A stretch of DNA of 64,000 nt from Cohnella rhizoplanae (GCF_948329515.1 NZ_CAOJCN010000007.1:1-64000); one strand, 5' to 3'; positions 38,148 to 47,882 are shown, numbered from the stretch's first letter. The notes: generated by a model not told the origin, from the letters alone. Program-made: numbers and translations.

Positions 38148-39950
38148 TTGAAAAAGTTTAGTTCGATGGCTTCGGCGCTTGTTTTGGCTCTTGGTGTCGT
38201 TTACGGTTACTCTTCCTTGACGGACAAGCCGGCATACGCGGCGAGCAGCACGACCACGCAAGTCTTCTCCGCCGCCGCCGACTTCGGAACCGTGCAAGGC
38301 GAGCATCAATGGTTCTATCAGAAGCTCGTAGGCACCGCATACACGGACCTCGCCTACAGTGCAGCGAACAAGCGCTGGCAGCCGGCGAACAGCGATTATC
38401 CGTGGGTATCGAAGGACAAGCAGCATCCGGACGGGAATGCCGATTCCGTCCTCAAGTGGGTATCGCCTGCCAAAGGCACGATCGCGATCACCGGAGAAGT
38501 AACCAGAGCCTTCAGCGAAGGTGACGGCATCGTGGTTACGGTCTTGAAGGACAGCAAGATGCTGTGGAAAAACACGCTGACGTTCGTTAAGGGGTACGCG
38601 CCGAAAAGCGTCGGAAGCGTCCCGGTCGAGAAGGGAACGGCAATCTACTTTATCGTAAGCCGCAATAAAACTGCCGTCAGCGATGAAGCGCTGTGGAGCC
38701 CGACCATCGAACTCAAGTCCGACGCGCCGGTACAAACGGCCGCCCCGACGGCTACAGCTACGCCTACGCCTGCTCCTTCGGCTACGCCTTCTCCCACTGC
38801 CACTCCAGCTCCTATTATCACTTCGGCTCCATCGGCAACTCCCGCCCCTATTGCCACGCCTGCTCCATCCGCAACTCCCGCTCCGACCGCGGCTCCGGCT
38901 GCAACGCCGGCTCCCACGGCTACGCCGGCTGCCGCAGGCATCGACGTGACGAGCTGCGGCGCGACGGCTGACGACGGCAAGGACGACTATGCCGCCTTCG
39001 TCTCCTGCCTGAGCAAGGCCAAGACGCAGGGCAAGCCGGTGACCGTACCGGCCGGCAACTTCACCCTCGGCAAAATATTGACGCTTGACGGCGTAAGCCT
39101 GAGCGGAGCGGGCATGGACAAGACCACGCTAACCTCCACGGACCCGCTGAACGGCTCCATCGACATCAAAGGCAACGGCGTCACGCTCAGCGGCATCAAG
39201 CATGCGTACGCGACGACCGTCCCGCGCGGCAACGGCGCCAACGAGAAGAACAGCATCACCGTCCGCAGCGCGACGAACTTCGTCATCGACCGCGTCTACG
39301 TCTACAAATCCAGCACGGCAGGCATTCTGGTAACCTATGACGCCAAGGGCGGCCGGATCACCAACAACGTGGTCGACTCGACGGGCGCGGACGGCATTCA
39401 TATCACGAACGGCAGCAGCGATATTACGATCGAAGGCAACCTCGTGAAGGGCGTAGGCGACGATACGATCGCGGTCGTCAGCTACGGACAGGACCGGCCC
39501 GCCGTCAACCATGTCACCATTCGCAACAACGATGTCGGATACGGCTCCCTGGCGCGCGGCATCTCCGTCGTCGGCGGCACTGACGTGCTGATCGAAGCCA
39601 ACTCCGTCAAGGAGACGATGATGGCGGGCATCTATATCGCTTGCGAAGGCTCGTACAACACGGCAAATGTCAGCAATGTGACGGTAAAAGGCAATACGAT
39701 CGACCATACGGGCATCCAAGAACCTCAGAACCATCCGAACGTGCTCGTCTACGCCTCGACGGGCATGATCGACAACGTCGCCTTTACGGGCAACACGATC
39801 AAGAACGCCGCGCACCGCGGAATCGGAGTATGGGGCGACGGCCAGATCAAGGACATCTACTTTACCGGCAATACGCTGATCAACGACAAGGGCGCCAACA
39901 CGACGTTCAAGAACGGCACGATTCATCTGCTGGATAACATCGGCTTCTAA
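38148..39950 (+). CDS. Secreted right-handed beta-helix protein with Pro/Thr linker
   Basis: A 600-residue exported protein. The signal peptide is residues 1-32 (KKFSSMASALVLALG, cut after AYA). A ~150-residue N-terminal beta-sandwich, probably carbohydrate binding, contains ADSVLKWVSPAKGTIAITGEV. A low-complexity Pro/Thr/Ala linker spans about 200-265. A parallel beta-helix follows to the end, with repeated NN-V / GNTI ladder motifs typical of pectate-lyase-like folds (TNNVVDST, IEGNLVKG, VKGNTIDH, FTGNTIKN). Substrate and catalytic residues are not identifiable. It starts at a TTG with TGGAGG eight bases upstream; the longer frame would bury the signal peptide. There is no surface anchor. 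Confidence 0.82.
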   Translation: MKKFSSMASALVLALGVVYGYSSLTDKPAYAASSTTTQVFSAAADFGTVQGEHQWFYQKLVGTAYTDLAYSAANKRWQPANSDYPWVSKDKQHPDGNADSVLKWVSPAKGTIAITGEVTRAFSEGDGIVVTVLKDSKMLWKNTLTFVKGYAPKSVGSVPVEKGTAIYFIVSRNKTAVSDEALWSPTIELKSDAPVQTAAPTATATPTPAPSATPSPTATPAPIITSAPSATPAPIATPAPSATPAPTAAPAATPAPTATPAAAGIDVTSCGATADDGKDDYAAFVSCLSKAKTQGKPVTVPAGNFTLGKILTLDGVSLSGAGMDKTTLTSTDPLNGSIDIKGNGVTLSGIKHAYATTVPRGNGANEKNSITVRSATNFVIDRVYVYKSSTAGILVTYDAKGGRITNNVVDSTGADGIHITNGSSDITIEGNLVKGVGDDTIAVVSYGQDRPAVNHVTIRNNDVGYGSLARGISVVGGTDVLIEANSVKETMMAGIYIACEGSYNTANVSNVTVKGNTIDHTGIQEPQNHPNVLVYASTGMIDNVAFTGNTIKNAAHRGIGVWGDGQIKDIYFTGNTLINDKGANTTFKNGTIHLLDNIGF

Positions 39951-40144
39951 GTCGCCATCCGCCGCCGACTATGCCGAACCGGGCCGAGCTCATCGCTGCC
40001 CCTCATGCCGCAGTGGACAGCCTCTGCCATTTGCTTAAAAACGCGTTCATCTAGTGTGCTCCTGTATTGGCTAGTTCATGTTAGGGATAAGCGCTAACAG
40101 CCTGCACGCGGCTTAACGGCAATAGAAGAATACATGAGGAAGAC

Positions 40145-40174
40145 AAAAAAGCCCCGATCCCAATGGATCGAGGC
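40145..40174 (-). terminator. Intrinsic terminator of the SDR gene
   Basis: On the minus strand a 10-bp stem GCCTCGATCC/GGATCGGGGC with a 4-base loop is followed by six T. Confidence 0.88.
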
Positions 40175-40206
40175 GACTTCCCCAAAGTTCTCTTAGGCCT
40201 GTACGA

Positions 40207-40959
40207 TTACCACGGCAGTTCGCTCTCTTGGAAGAAGAACTTGCCCGACGGTCCGTCGGCCGGCAGCGTTGCGAGCATTACGCTTGTTTTACTGCTTTCT
40301 TCAATTTCCATATCGGCATATTTTCCGCCCAATTTGGTCTTGACCCAGCCTGGATGCGCGGAATTGACCTTAACGCGGGTATGTCTCAGCTCATGCGCCA
40401 GGTGATTGGTGAACGTATTGATGGCTGTCTTGGATGCATCGTACGCCAGCAGCTTCACGTCGTATATCGACGACTCCGGGTTGGCATGCACGGTCAGCGA
40501 GCCGAGGACGCTCGATACGTTGACGATGCGGCCTTCAGGCGATTCGAGGAGCAGCGGCAGCAAGCGCTGCGTCAACGCGATCGGACCAAAAAAGTTGGCG
40601 TCGAACGTCTCGCGCAGGACGTCCGGCGTAACGGTCGAGCTGTTGTTCATCGGGACGAGGTCTTCTACTTCGAGCTGAACCCCTGCATTGTTGACGAGAA
40701 CGTCGAGCTTGCCGTAGCGTTGCTCGAAGTAATCATAAGCAGCCTGATGATCCGCCGCTTGATTGACGTCAAACGTCAGAACCTCGGCTTCCACCTTCGC
40801 TGCGAGCAGCTTATCGAGCGCCGCCTGTCCCCGCTCCGCATCGCGCGAGCCAATGACGACCCGAAGGCCGAGCTTGCCCAGATCAAGCGCGGTTTGCAGC
40901 CCTATTCCCCCGTTGCCTCCGGTGATAAACGCGACCTTGCCTTTATATAGCGTAGACAT
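40207..40959 (-). CDS. Short-chain dehydrogenase/reductase
   Basis: A 250-residue classical SDR. The cofactor motif TGGNGGIG is at residues 14-21, NNAG at about 90, and the catalytic Tyr-Lys pair in YDASK. The substrate is unknown. GAAGGAGAGATC precedes the ATG. It is monocistronic, in an intergenic setting between secreted-enzyme genes, and shows no clear link to the sugar pathways. Confidence 0.88.
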   Translation of the reverse strand: MSTLYKGKVAFITGGNGGIGLQTALDLGKLGLRVVIGSRDAERGQAALDKLLAAKVEAEVLTFDVNQAADHQAAYDYFEQRYGKLDVLVNNAGVQLEVEDLVPMNNSSTVTPDVLRETFDANFFGPIALTQRLLPLLLESPEGRIVNVSSVLGSLTVHANPESSIYDVKLLAYDASKTAINTFTNHLAHELRHTRVKVNSAHPGWVKTKLGGKYADMEIEESSKTSVMLATLPADGPSGKFFFQESELPW

Positions 40960-41111
40960 GCATGATCTCTCCTTCGAATGTGAGTATCGATTCCAACTGT
41001 CAGTATTCTTGTTGCAGTTCGAATCATATCACATTTGAGAACGATCGGTAAAGAATTATTTTTTGAAGGTCTTGTTTCCGCCTCTTCTTTACGTTTTAAA
41101 AATGAACAAGC

Positions 41112-41145
41112 AAAAAACCGGCTGGACGATGGTCGCAGGCCGGTT
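41112..41145 (-). terminator. Intrinsic terminator of the GH36-like gene
   Basis: On the minus strand AACCGGCC is paired with GGCCGGTT-type arms (7-bp core), followed by six T. Confidence 0.75.
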
Positions 41146-41208
41146 GCGTTATTTGATGACAGGTCTCTCACGCTGCGATTCATTTACCGTCGATTCGCAC
41201 AGTCGCCC

Positions 41209-42867
41209 TCAGACCCACCAATTGTCCGTTTCGTTATCCGTAAGCGGCAGCGCAGAACGGCCGTTCCAGTCATAACGCACTTCCCGATCCCCGCCGATCC
41301 GCCAATGGGCCGGACAGGCATTGTACAGCCAGTCCAGCGGTTCGGCAGTCGGGTTCGGCCGGGACGCTACGGCAAAAGCTGTCGTCAGCGCTTCGATCTG
41401 CTCGGGCGTCGCTTCCCCGGGGGCTACGGACACGAATAACGGCGTACCGCTATTCGCCAGGATGTCCAGCCAACGGCTGTTAAGCTCCCACGGCACCTCG
41501 GAGGTGATCCCTACGCAATCCGCATCATGGCTGAAAAAGGTGCCATGCTGAGGCATCCGGAATGCCAGCGTGTTGATGCCCATGCGCCGGGTTCGCTCCC
41601 ACGACCTGCCGCTGGTATCGTCGCCCGTCCGCTGAATGGCAAAAATGCCTGCCGCCAAATGCCCGATCGTATTGCATCCGATCACCAGGCTGTCGCCGGC
41701 CGCTTCCGCAATGGTCCGGTACAGGTCGAGCACGATCTCCGCGCTCGTTCTCGACCGATCCGAGAAGGCGTATGGCAGCGCTTGAGGGCGGCTGCGCATG
41801 CTCATCCCCCACTGGCCGAACAGATCGTAGGTCGAGAAATCATGCTTGATCAGCTCGTAGCCCCAGTCATGGATGCGCCCGATAAATTCTTTAACATACG
41901 CGAGCACTTCCGGATGGCTGGGATCGAGGAAATGCCCTTGCTTCGTATGCAGGATCCAAGACGCCGGCACATACTCATGCGTGAGCAGCGGACGGCACCA
42001 AATGCCGGGCCGGACGCCTTCTTCCTTCATTTGGCCCGCAAGCTTGCGCATATCCGGGAATGCCCGATTGCCGATCCAGGGACCGCCGTTCCCGGTAACG
42101 CCCGCTCCGAGCTGCCAGCAATCGTCAATGACCATAAACGGACGGTTCGGTTGATTCCCAGCCAATTGGCTGATAAACCGCGAATCCTCCAGAATTTGCT
42201 CGTGCGAGCTTTTCCCGTATGCGTAATACCAGTTGTTGCCTCCATACACGGGGAAAGACGGCATCACGGGCGCATCGCACATCTCCCGGCACAATTCTCG
42301 CGTCGTCTCATAGGCCGACTGCCCGCCGGTACTGTTGACCTGTACGACGACGGCAACGTCCAATACCCGATCGCCCAGCTCGACGCCGACATTACCGCTG
42401 CAGACGTCGGCGTTCAGCGAGATGCCTTCGGCATCCACCAGCCAGTAACACATGGCAGCAGGGCCTGTTTTTACGCCAAATCCGGTCGTCTCATGACCGT
42501 CATGAACGACGGCGTACCAAGGAAGCGCGCGGTCCGGTTGAAGCCCCTGCCAGCCCAGATCGCCATATCCGCGCTCCCAATGGTCGCCCAGGATCTGCAC
42601 CGGCTGATTAAAGGCATGATTCCAACGAAGGCGCACATTAAGAACCGCTTGATTGGGGGCGGATAAAGTAATCTTAACCTGAGGCTGATTGCTCGCAAGC
42701 CGACCGCCGGACCGCCCTTCGCGCGATATCGTTTGTATCGACGTGCGCGCTTCCATTTGCTCTGCGGCCCATATGCCGTTGCCGTTATTCTGCAAGCTCT
42801 GCCAGCCCCGCTCGGTCTCCACGAAGACGGCGGCAGGCCATTCATTTACTTTAATATTCAATTTCAT
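41209..42867 (-). CDS. GH36-like alpha-galactosidase (melibiase superfamily)
   Basis: A 552-residue cytoplasmic enzyme. An N-terminal beta-rich region (1-200) precedes a TIM barrel (~205-480) with FMVIDDCWQ, nucleophile D343 in ELIKHDFSTYD and probable acid/base D416 in QRTGDDTSGRSWE. A small C-terminal beta domain follows. It is shorter than canonical GH36 and may fall in a divergent branch, so alpha-galactosidase is the best but not the only call. AAAGGAGCG precedes the ATG. It stands alone, closed by the terminator at 41112-41145. Confidence 0.75.
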   Translation of the reverse strand: MKLNIKVNEWPAAVFVETERGWQSLQNNGNGIWAAEQMEARTSIQTISREGRSGGRLASNQPQVKITLSAPNQAVLNVRLRWNHAFNQPVQILGDHWERGYGDLGWQGLQPDRALPWYAVVHDGHETTGFGVKTGPAAMCYWLVDAEGISLNADVCSGNVGVELGDRVLDVAVVVQVNSTGGQSAYETTRELCREMCDAPVMPSFPVYGGNNWYYAYGKSSHEQILEDSRFISQLAGNQPNRPFMVIDDCWQLGAGVTGNGGPWIGNRAFPDMRKLAGQMKEEGVRPGIWCRPLLTHEYVPASWILHTKQGHFLDPSHPEVLAYVKEFIGRIHDWGYELIKHDFSTYDLFGQWGMSMRSRPQALPYAFSDRSRTSAEIVLDLYRTIAEAAGDSLVIGCNTIGHLAAGIFAIQRTGDDTSGRSWERTRRMGINTLAFRMPQHGTFFSHDADCVGITSEVPWELNSRWLDILANSGTPLFVSVAPGEATPEQIEALTTAFAVASRPNPTAEPLDWLYNACPAHWRIGGDREVRYDWNGRSALPLTDNETDNWWV

Positions 42868-42894
42868 ATACGCTCCTTTAGCTGCCAGCTATAA

Positions 42895-42926
42895 TATAAA
42901 GGCCCGGGAGGCTAGGCTCCCGGGCC
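42895..42926 (-). terminator. Strong hairpin terminator after the small helical gene
   Basis: A 10-bp all-GC-rich stem GGCCCGGGAG/CTCCCGGGCC with a 6-base loop; on the minus strand it is followed by TTTATATTAT. Confidence 0.8.
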
Positions 42927-42939
42927 GCCAATCATCTAT

Positions 42940-43278
42940 TTACAGCGTCGCTTCGACCCTATTAATCGCTTCTGCCAATTGAGTCGCGACTTCGTTGCAG
43001 CTATTGAAGGCTTGCGTGACTTGGAAATCGAGCTCGTTCGCTTCCAGTACAGCCTTAGATGCGATATCCGCGCTATCGATCGCCTGCTTAATCGCTTCAC
43101 GGCTGGCTTGCGTTAAGTTCCTGTTCATTAACAGATCGCCGTTGGAAGTAAGCATTTCAGCAGCCAAAGCCGCCATTTCAGATGCGCTATTCGCAGTATA
43201 TTGCAATCGCGTCGCATGCTGCCTGGCTTGGAATGCTCGATCGTTAATCTCTTCCGATCGCTTGCGGGCATCGTTCAT
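42940..43278 (-). CDS. Small helical protein of unknown function
   Basis: About 112 residues from the ATG at 43278, almost entirely helical with Ala/Glu/Gln-rich heptads (ARKRSEEINDRAFQARQHATRLQ, IKQAIDSADIASKAVLEANEL), reminiscent of signalling-domain or coiled-coil segments of chemoreceptors but too short to be one. Family not recognised. The start is uncertain: no good Shine-Dalgarno precedes 43278, and the frame is open to 43509. A plausible promoter (TATAAT in minus-strand CGTATAATACAATATA at about 43345-43360) lies upstream. It is divergent from the small gene at 43477. Confidence 0.5.
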   Translation of the reverse strand: MNDARKRSEEINDRAFQARQHATRLQYTANSASEMAALAAEMLTSNGDLLMNRNLTQASREAIKQAIDSADIASKAVLEANELDFQVTQAFNSCNEVATQLAEAINRVEATL

Positions 43279-43476
43279 GGCGGACGTCAATTGGCTAATG
43301 GTTGTATGCGTATAAGTTCCCCCGATGTTTTTGTTATAAATATATTGTATTATACGAATAGGAAAATAGATAGTTTTCAGGATGGCGCTTCCTTGTCGTA
43401 GTGGAGAGCCGAAGCACCCCGGCCAAATGTGGGTATCAACAATAAGCATAGTCATTTTTTTGAGGGGAGAATTTCC

Positions 43477-43644
43477 TTGCACCCAGACGACGGCGCGATG
43501 CTCCAACAATTACAAACGCATGCCGAGGATTTGCGCAAATGGATTTCGTTTTATCAAAAAACGCATGAAGACTATCGATTAAAGCAATACGAAAAGTATC
43601 TAGCCAATACGCTGATGGCGATTGATAAATTAATGAACCCTTAA
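43477..43644 (+). CDS. Small protein of unknown function (55 aa)
   Basis: A 55-residue, charged, probably helical protein (HPDDGAMLQQLQTHAEDLRKW and so on, ending KYLANTLMAIDKLMNP). It starts at the TTG at 43477, well spaced after GAGGGGAGAA at 43463-43471, which is the main reason to believe it is translated. The frame extends upstream to 43429 but without a ribosome site. It is divergent from the helical protein gene; the two may be functionally linked. The family is not recognised. Confidence 0.5.
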   Translation: MHPDDGAMLQQLQTHAEDLRKWISFYQKTHEDYRLKQYEKYLANTLMAIDKLMNP

Positions 43645-43770
43645 ATGATCAAGCCATTCAGCTTTAACGTCCCCGCAGCCTTTAGCTGCTTCCGATCGAT
43701 TTTTAACCTCTCGGTCCCCCTAATCTTAGTCGATCCGATGGCCCCTCCGGCGCTTCAGGAAAATTGTACC

Positions 43771-43784
43771 TGAAAGCGCTTAAC
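43771..43784 (+). promoter_or_regulatory. cre-like site upstream of the GH27 gene
   Basis: TGAAAGCGCTTAAC matches 12 of 14 cre consensus positions. It is flanked on both sides by TGTACC and lies 131 bp upstream of the GH27 start. Confidence 0.45.
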
Positions 43785-43914
43785 TGTACCTTGTTCGTCT
43801 CTCCTCCCTAACACTATGATCAGAGCGAAGAAAGCGCTGTCTTGATTGGCGTTCATCCAATCCGCAGGCAGCGCGTTCTTGACGACACTCTAATCGTGTA
43901 AAGGAGAGGAATTC

Positions 43915-46407
43915 ATGAAGGTATGGTCCAAAGCAAGGATTGCTGTAAAATTGCAAGCATCGATCAAACCGGCAGGCGCGGTCGTCCTGGGACTCGCCCT
44001 GCTGCTGACCGCCGTATTCGGCGGCTTCGGCTTCCCGCCGCCCCGCGTCGCGGAGGCCGCGAACAACGGATTGGCCTTGAAGCCGCTTATGGGCTGGAGC
44101 AGCTACAGCATGCAGGTGTATTCCGGCAGCGGCGCATGGATCACGGCGGCGCAGATCAAAGCGCAGTCGGACGCGATGCACCTGAAGCTGCAGTCGCACG
44201 GGTACGAGTACATTAACGTGGACGCGGGCTGGAACGGCGGCCTGGACGGCTATGGACGGCCCGTGCCGAGCGCGACGCTTTATCCGAATGGACTGACGGA
44301 CGTCATTAATTACGTGCATGCCAACGGGCAGAAGTTCGGCTTGTATCTGATCCCGGGCCTCTCCCCGCAAGCCTACGACGCCGATCTGCCGATCTACGGC
44401 GCGCCGGGCTGCTCCATGCAGGACATCGCCGTCCAACCGCTTACTACCGCGGATTATTGGGGGTTGGATTATAAGATTAATTTTGCGAACCCATGCGCAC
44501 AAAGCTACATTAATTCAATCGCGGATCTGCTCGATTCCTGGGGCGTCGACTTCGTGAAGTTCGACAGCGTCACCCCGGGCTCCGGACATAACGATACGTC
44601 GATCGACGCCCGCGGCGACGTGGCCGCATGGTCCCAGGCGCTGAGCGCCCGCGGCATCTGGTTCGAGATCTCGTGGGCGCTCGACCACAACTACGTCGAC
44701 ACGTGGAAGCAGTACGCCAACGGCTGGCGCGTGGACTGGGACGTCGAATGCTATTGCGTCAATACGGCGCTGACGAGCTGGCCGAACATCGCCCGGCTGT
44801 TCCCGGATGCCGCCGTCTGGTGGCGGGACGCCGGTCCGGGCGGCTGGAACGACTTCGACTCACTCGACGTAGGCAACGGCGCCATGGACGGCCTGACGCA
44901 GGACGAGCGGCAGACGGCGATGTCGCTATGGGCGATGTCCTCGGCCCAGCTATATACGGGCAATGACTTGACCAACCTGGACGCTTATGGCCTGTCGCTG
45001 TTAACGAACGATGAAGTGATCGCCGTCAACCAAGCGGGTCGGCCCGCCCATCCCGTATCGACCTCGACCAACCAACAGGTTTGGTACGCCAACAACGGGG
45101 ACGGCAGTTATACCGTCGGTCTGTTCAACCTCGGCGCCTCCGCCGCGACGGTGACGGTGAATTGGAACGATATCGGCCTGAACGGCGCCGCGTCGGTCCG
45201 CGATCTGTGGAGCCGCAGCGACCTCGGGTCGTTCAACGCGGGTTACAGCTCCGTCAATTTGCCGGCGCACGGTTCGAGGCTGCTCAAGGTGACGGCCGCC
45301 GGAGGCGCCGTGACCGCCAACGACGACGATACCGGCATTAAGTATACGGGCGCCTGGCAGCGCAGCTTCAACCGCGGACTCGGCGATTATCAGGACGACG
45401 TGCATTTCACCCAGACGAACAACGATGCCTTCGAATATACCTTCCAGGGCACCGGCATCGATCTGATTACGGAGAAATCCGCCGACCAAGGCAATGTCGA
45501 CGTCTATCTCGATAACGTCTTCAAAGGAACGGTCAGTACGTATAACGCCACGCGGCAGACGCAGCAGACCGTGTACAGCGCCAGCGGACTGACGAACGGC
45601 TCGCATACGCTGAAGGTCGTCAAGAAATCCGGCGCCTACATGCTGCTTGACAAGCTGCGTTTCTTCGTGGCGTCGCCGCTCGCGGCGAACGATACGGATT
45701 CGGGTATCTCGTATTCGGGCGCCTGGTCGCTCAGCAGCGCCAGAGGCTCCGGCGACTATCAGGACGACGTCCACTACACGCAGACGAACAACGATTACGC
45801 GCAATATACGTTCAACGGAACAGGCGTCGACCTCGTCACGGAGAAGGACGCGTCTCAAGGCGACATCGACATTTACATCGACAACGTCTTCAAGAAAACC
45901 GTGAATACGTACAGCCCTTCGCGCCTCGCCCAGCAAACCGTATACAGCATAGGCGGACTGCCGAGCGGCGCGCATACGATTAAAGCCGTCAAAAAATCCG
46001 GTACTTACATGCTCATCGACCAGTTAAAAATGAAAAGCTCGCGCATCCAGTACAACGACACCGACTCCGGCATCGTCTACACGGGCTCCTGGTCGCTCAA
46101 CGCCAACCGCGGCTACGGCGATTACAACAACGACGTGCATTTCACCCAGACGAACAACGATGCCTTCCAGTTCGCCTTCACGGGAACGGGCGTCGAGCTC
46201 ATCACGGAGAAGGACGCGTCCCAGGGCAATGTCGACATCTACATCGACAACGTATTCCAGACGACGGTCAACACCTCGAGCGCCGCGCGGCAAGTCAATC
46301 AAGTCGTCTATCAGGCGACGGGCTTGACCGGCGGAAGCCATACGCTCAAGGCCGTCAAGAAGTCCGGCGCTTACATGCTGCTGGACTCCATTCGAGTCGC
46401 GCCGTAA
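43915..46407 (+). CDS. Secreted GH27 alpha-galactosidase-like enzyme with three C-terminal repeats
   Basis: An 830-residue exported protein. The signal peptide is at 1-48 (cut near AEA/AN). The GH27 barrel (~52-365) opens LALKPLMGWSSYS, with nucleophile D217 (VDFVKFDSV) and acid/base candidate D274 or D276 (WRVDWDVECY). A small beta domain follows at ~385-460. Three tandem repeats of about 122 residues start near 468, 591 and 713, each with ND-DSGI, GDYxDDVH, TQTNND, GTG and KKSGxYML motifs; they are probably carbohydrate binding. The long repeats are also visible in the DNA. The gene is preceded by AAAGGAGAGG and a cre-like site, and closed by a terminator. Confidence 0.87.
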   Translation: MKVWSKARIAVKLQASIKPAGAVVLGLALLLTAVFGGFGFPPPRVAEAANNGLALKPLMGWSSYSMQVYSGSGAWITAAQIKAQSDAMHLKLQSHGYEYINVDAGWNGGLDGYGRPVPSATLYPNGLTDVINYVHANGQKFGLYLIPGLSPQAYDADLPIYGAPGCSMQDIAVQPLTTADYWGLDYKINFANPCAQSYINSIADLLDSWGVDFVKFDSVTPGSGHNDTSIDARGDVAAWSQALSARGIWFEISWALDHNYVDTWKQYANGWRVDWDVECYCVNTALTSWPNIARLFPDAAVWWRDAGPGGWNDFDSLDVGNGAMDGLTQDERQTAMSLWAMSSAQLYTGNDLTNLDAYGLSLLTNDEVIAVNQAGRPAHPVSTSTNQQVWYANNGDGSYTVGLFNLGASAATVTVNWNDIGLNGAASVRDLWSRSDLGSFNAGYSSVNLPAHGSRLLKVTAAGGAVTANDDDTGIKYTGAWQRSFNRGLGDYQDDVHFTQTNNDAFEYTFQGTGIDLITEKSADQGNVDVYLDNVFKGTVSTYNATRQTQQTVYSASGLTNGSHTLKVVKKSGAYMLLDKLRFFVASPLAANDTDSGISYSGAWSLSSARGSGDYQDDVHYTQTNNDYAQYTFNGTGVDLVTEKDASQGDIDIYIDNVFKKTVNTYSPSRLAQQTVYSIGGLPSGAHTIKAVKKSGTYMLIDQLKMKSSRIQYNDTDSGIVYTGSWSLNANRGYGDYNNDVHFTQTNNDAFQFAFTGTGVELITEKDASQGNVDIYIDNVFQTTVNTSSAARQVNQVVYQATGLTGGSHTLKAVKKSGAYMLLDSIRVAP

Positions 46408-46414
46408 CGGATAG

Positions 46415-46472
46415 AAAAGGAGCCCGACCCGCTGCGGATGATCTGTCATCCCCATGCGAAGGGCTCCCTTTT
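46415..46472 (+). terminator. Intrinsic terminator of the GH27 gene
   Basis: AAAAGGAGCCC pairs with GGGCTCCCTTTT across a ~35-base loop and ends in a T run. Confidence 0.7.
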
Positions 46473-46571
46473 ATTTGGCTCCTTTTAATGAGGCCGCCTT
46501 AATTCGCAGCGCGTCAGCCTAGACCTTGATGTTGTAAAAGCGGTCTGGCTTGGTCCGGAGGGTGTCCACCC

Positions 46572-47855
46572 TTACACATCGATGTCCAGCGTTAGACCCA
46601 AACTCATGTTAAGCATCCGCATGATCATGAGCAGCGATTCTAATCTGGTCGCATGGGCTTGCGGCCTGAATGCCCCGTCCCCATTGCCTTTGATGATCCC
46701 CGAATCGGCTAAAGCACCGATCGCACGCTCCGCCCAACCGCCTGAAACGTCGTTGAACTTGATCGGAGTGGAGCTTGAAGTCGCGTTGATAATACTGGAG
46801 AGCATAGATGCAATCTCAGCTCTTGTGATGATCTGATTGGGCTTGAAGGACCCGTCCAGGTATCCGTTAATAATCCCGTTTGATTTTAATGCCTTGATAT
46901 CCTTCTCGGCCCAGTGTCCGCCGACATCCTTAAAATTAGAACTTCCCGTGGGCTCTAAACCAAGCGCCTTCACGAACATACTGGCAAATTCCGCTCGAGT
47001 AACAGAAGCATCCGCACGGAATAAACCGTCCGCGTAACCCTTGACGATGCCAAACTTGGTTGCCAGCGCAATGCTTTTGGCATACCTCGAATGGTCAGGC
47101 ACATCCTTAAACGCGACCGCCTGCACCGAATCCGATTTTTGGGCGATCGCCTTAATCGCATCCAAACTTATTTTTCCATTGAAAAACGGCGGGGCTGACG
47201 GCGTAGCTGTAGGCGTTGTTCCCGGAGATGCCGCAGGCGTGGATGCCGGCGTTGCCGCAGGCGTTGATGCCGGCGCAGCCGTAGGCGTCGGTGTTGGAGT
47301 TGGTGTAGATGTTGCCGTCGGCGTAGGTATTGTCGTCGGCGTAGCTTCTGGCGTCGGACTCTGTTGACCGCTCCCTACAGCGGCGATCACGTAAGCGCTG
47401 CTCGAAACGACGGTAGCGGCTAACTGCGAATTCACGAGCTTTAGGCTCGAAAGTTTAACTTCGGCATTTCCGCCTCCAATCGCCTTAAAGGTGAGGGTAG
47501 CCAATGTCGCGCTGCCGTTCCGCCCCGCCGTTCCGCCTATTTGGGTATGCGCGACTTGAATGGCGTTGTCTTTGAGTATAGGGGCTATTGCGAATCCGGT
47601 ATTGCCGCTGTCCGCGCGCACAAACTGCAAACGGCTGGCGTCGTAAGTTAAATTGACTTCGTAAGCATACAAATCGATCAGATTCGCGCCATTGACTTTG
47701 ACTTGAAAAGTATCGTCCACGGCTGGGGAAGCGTTGGTAAGAGACAGGGAAAAGCCGGGCGCGCTATCGGCGAACGCAGCTATGGGAGACAAGCTCCAGA
47801 CGCTGAACAGACATAGGAACAAAGACAAGTTAAATACAAGCCGTTTACGTTGCAC
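46572..47855 (-). CDS. Cohesin-SLH surface protein
   Basis: A 427-residue exported protein. The signal peptide is 1-29 (cut after AFA). One cohesin-like beta-sandwich is at ~34-150 (FSLSLTNASPAVDDTFQVKVNG, LYAYEVNLTYDASRLQFV, ATLATLTFKAIGGG). A Thr/Pro/Ala linker is at ~165-222. Three S-layer homology repeats are at ~248-300, 307-360 and 367-420 (FKDV...YAKSI, GYADGLFRADASVTRAEFASM and equivalents). SLH repeats bind the cell-wall secondary polymer, so the cohesin would be displayed at the surface. It is the 3' neighbour (64 bp) of the dockerin-bearing lyase gene on the same strand, an obvious candidate partner. The linker DNA at about 47190-47350 is highly repetitive. Confidence 0.88.
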   Translation of the reverse strand: MQRKRLVFNLSLFLCLFSVWSLSPIAAFADSAPGFSLSLTNASPAVDDTFQVKVNGANLIDLYAYEVNLTYDASRLQFVRADSGNTGFAIAPILKDNAIQVAHTQIGGTAGRNGSATLATLTFKAIGGGNAEVKLSSLKLVNSQLAATVVSSSAYVIAAVGSGQQSPTPEATPTTIPTPTATSTPTPTPTPTAAPASTPAATPASTPAASPGTTPTATPSAPPFFNGKISLDAIKAIAQKSDSVQAVAFKDVPDHSRYAKSIALATKFGIVKGYADGLFRADASVTRAEFASMFVKALGLEPTGSSNFKDVGGHWAEKDIKALKSNGIINGYLDGSFKPNQIITRAEIASMLSSIINATSSSTPIKFNDVSGGWAERAIGALADSGIIKGNGDGAFRPQAHATRLESLLMIMRMLNMSLGLTLDIDV

Positions 47856-47882
47856 CTAGGTTCATCCTTTCGGAAAGAGATA

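Noticed and set aside
40086-40099. cre-like sequence GATAAGCGCTAACA
   Set aside because: It matches 12 of 14 on one strand but lies downstream of the beta-helix gene and not in front of any gene, so a regulatory role is unsupported.
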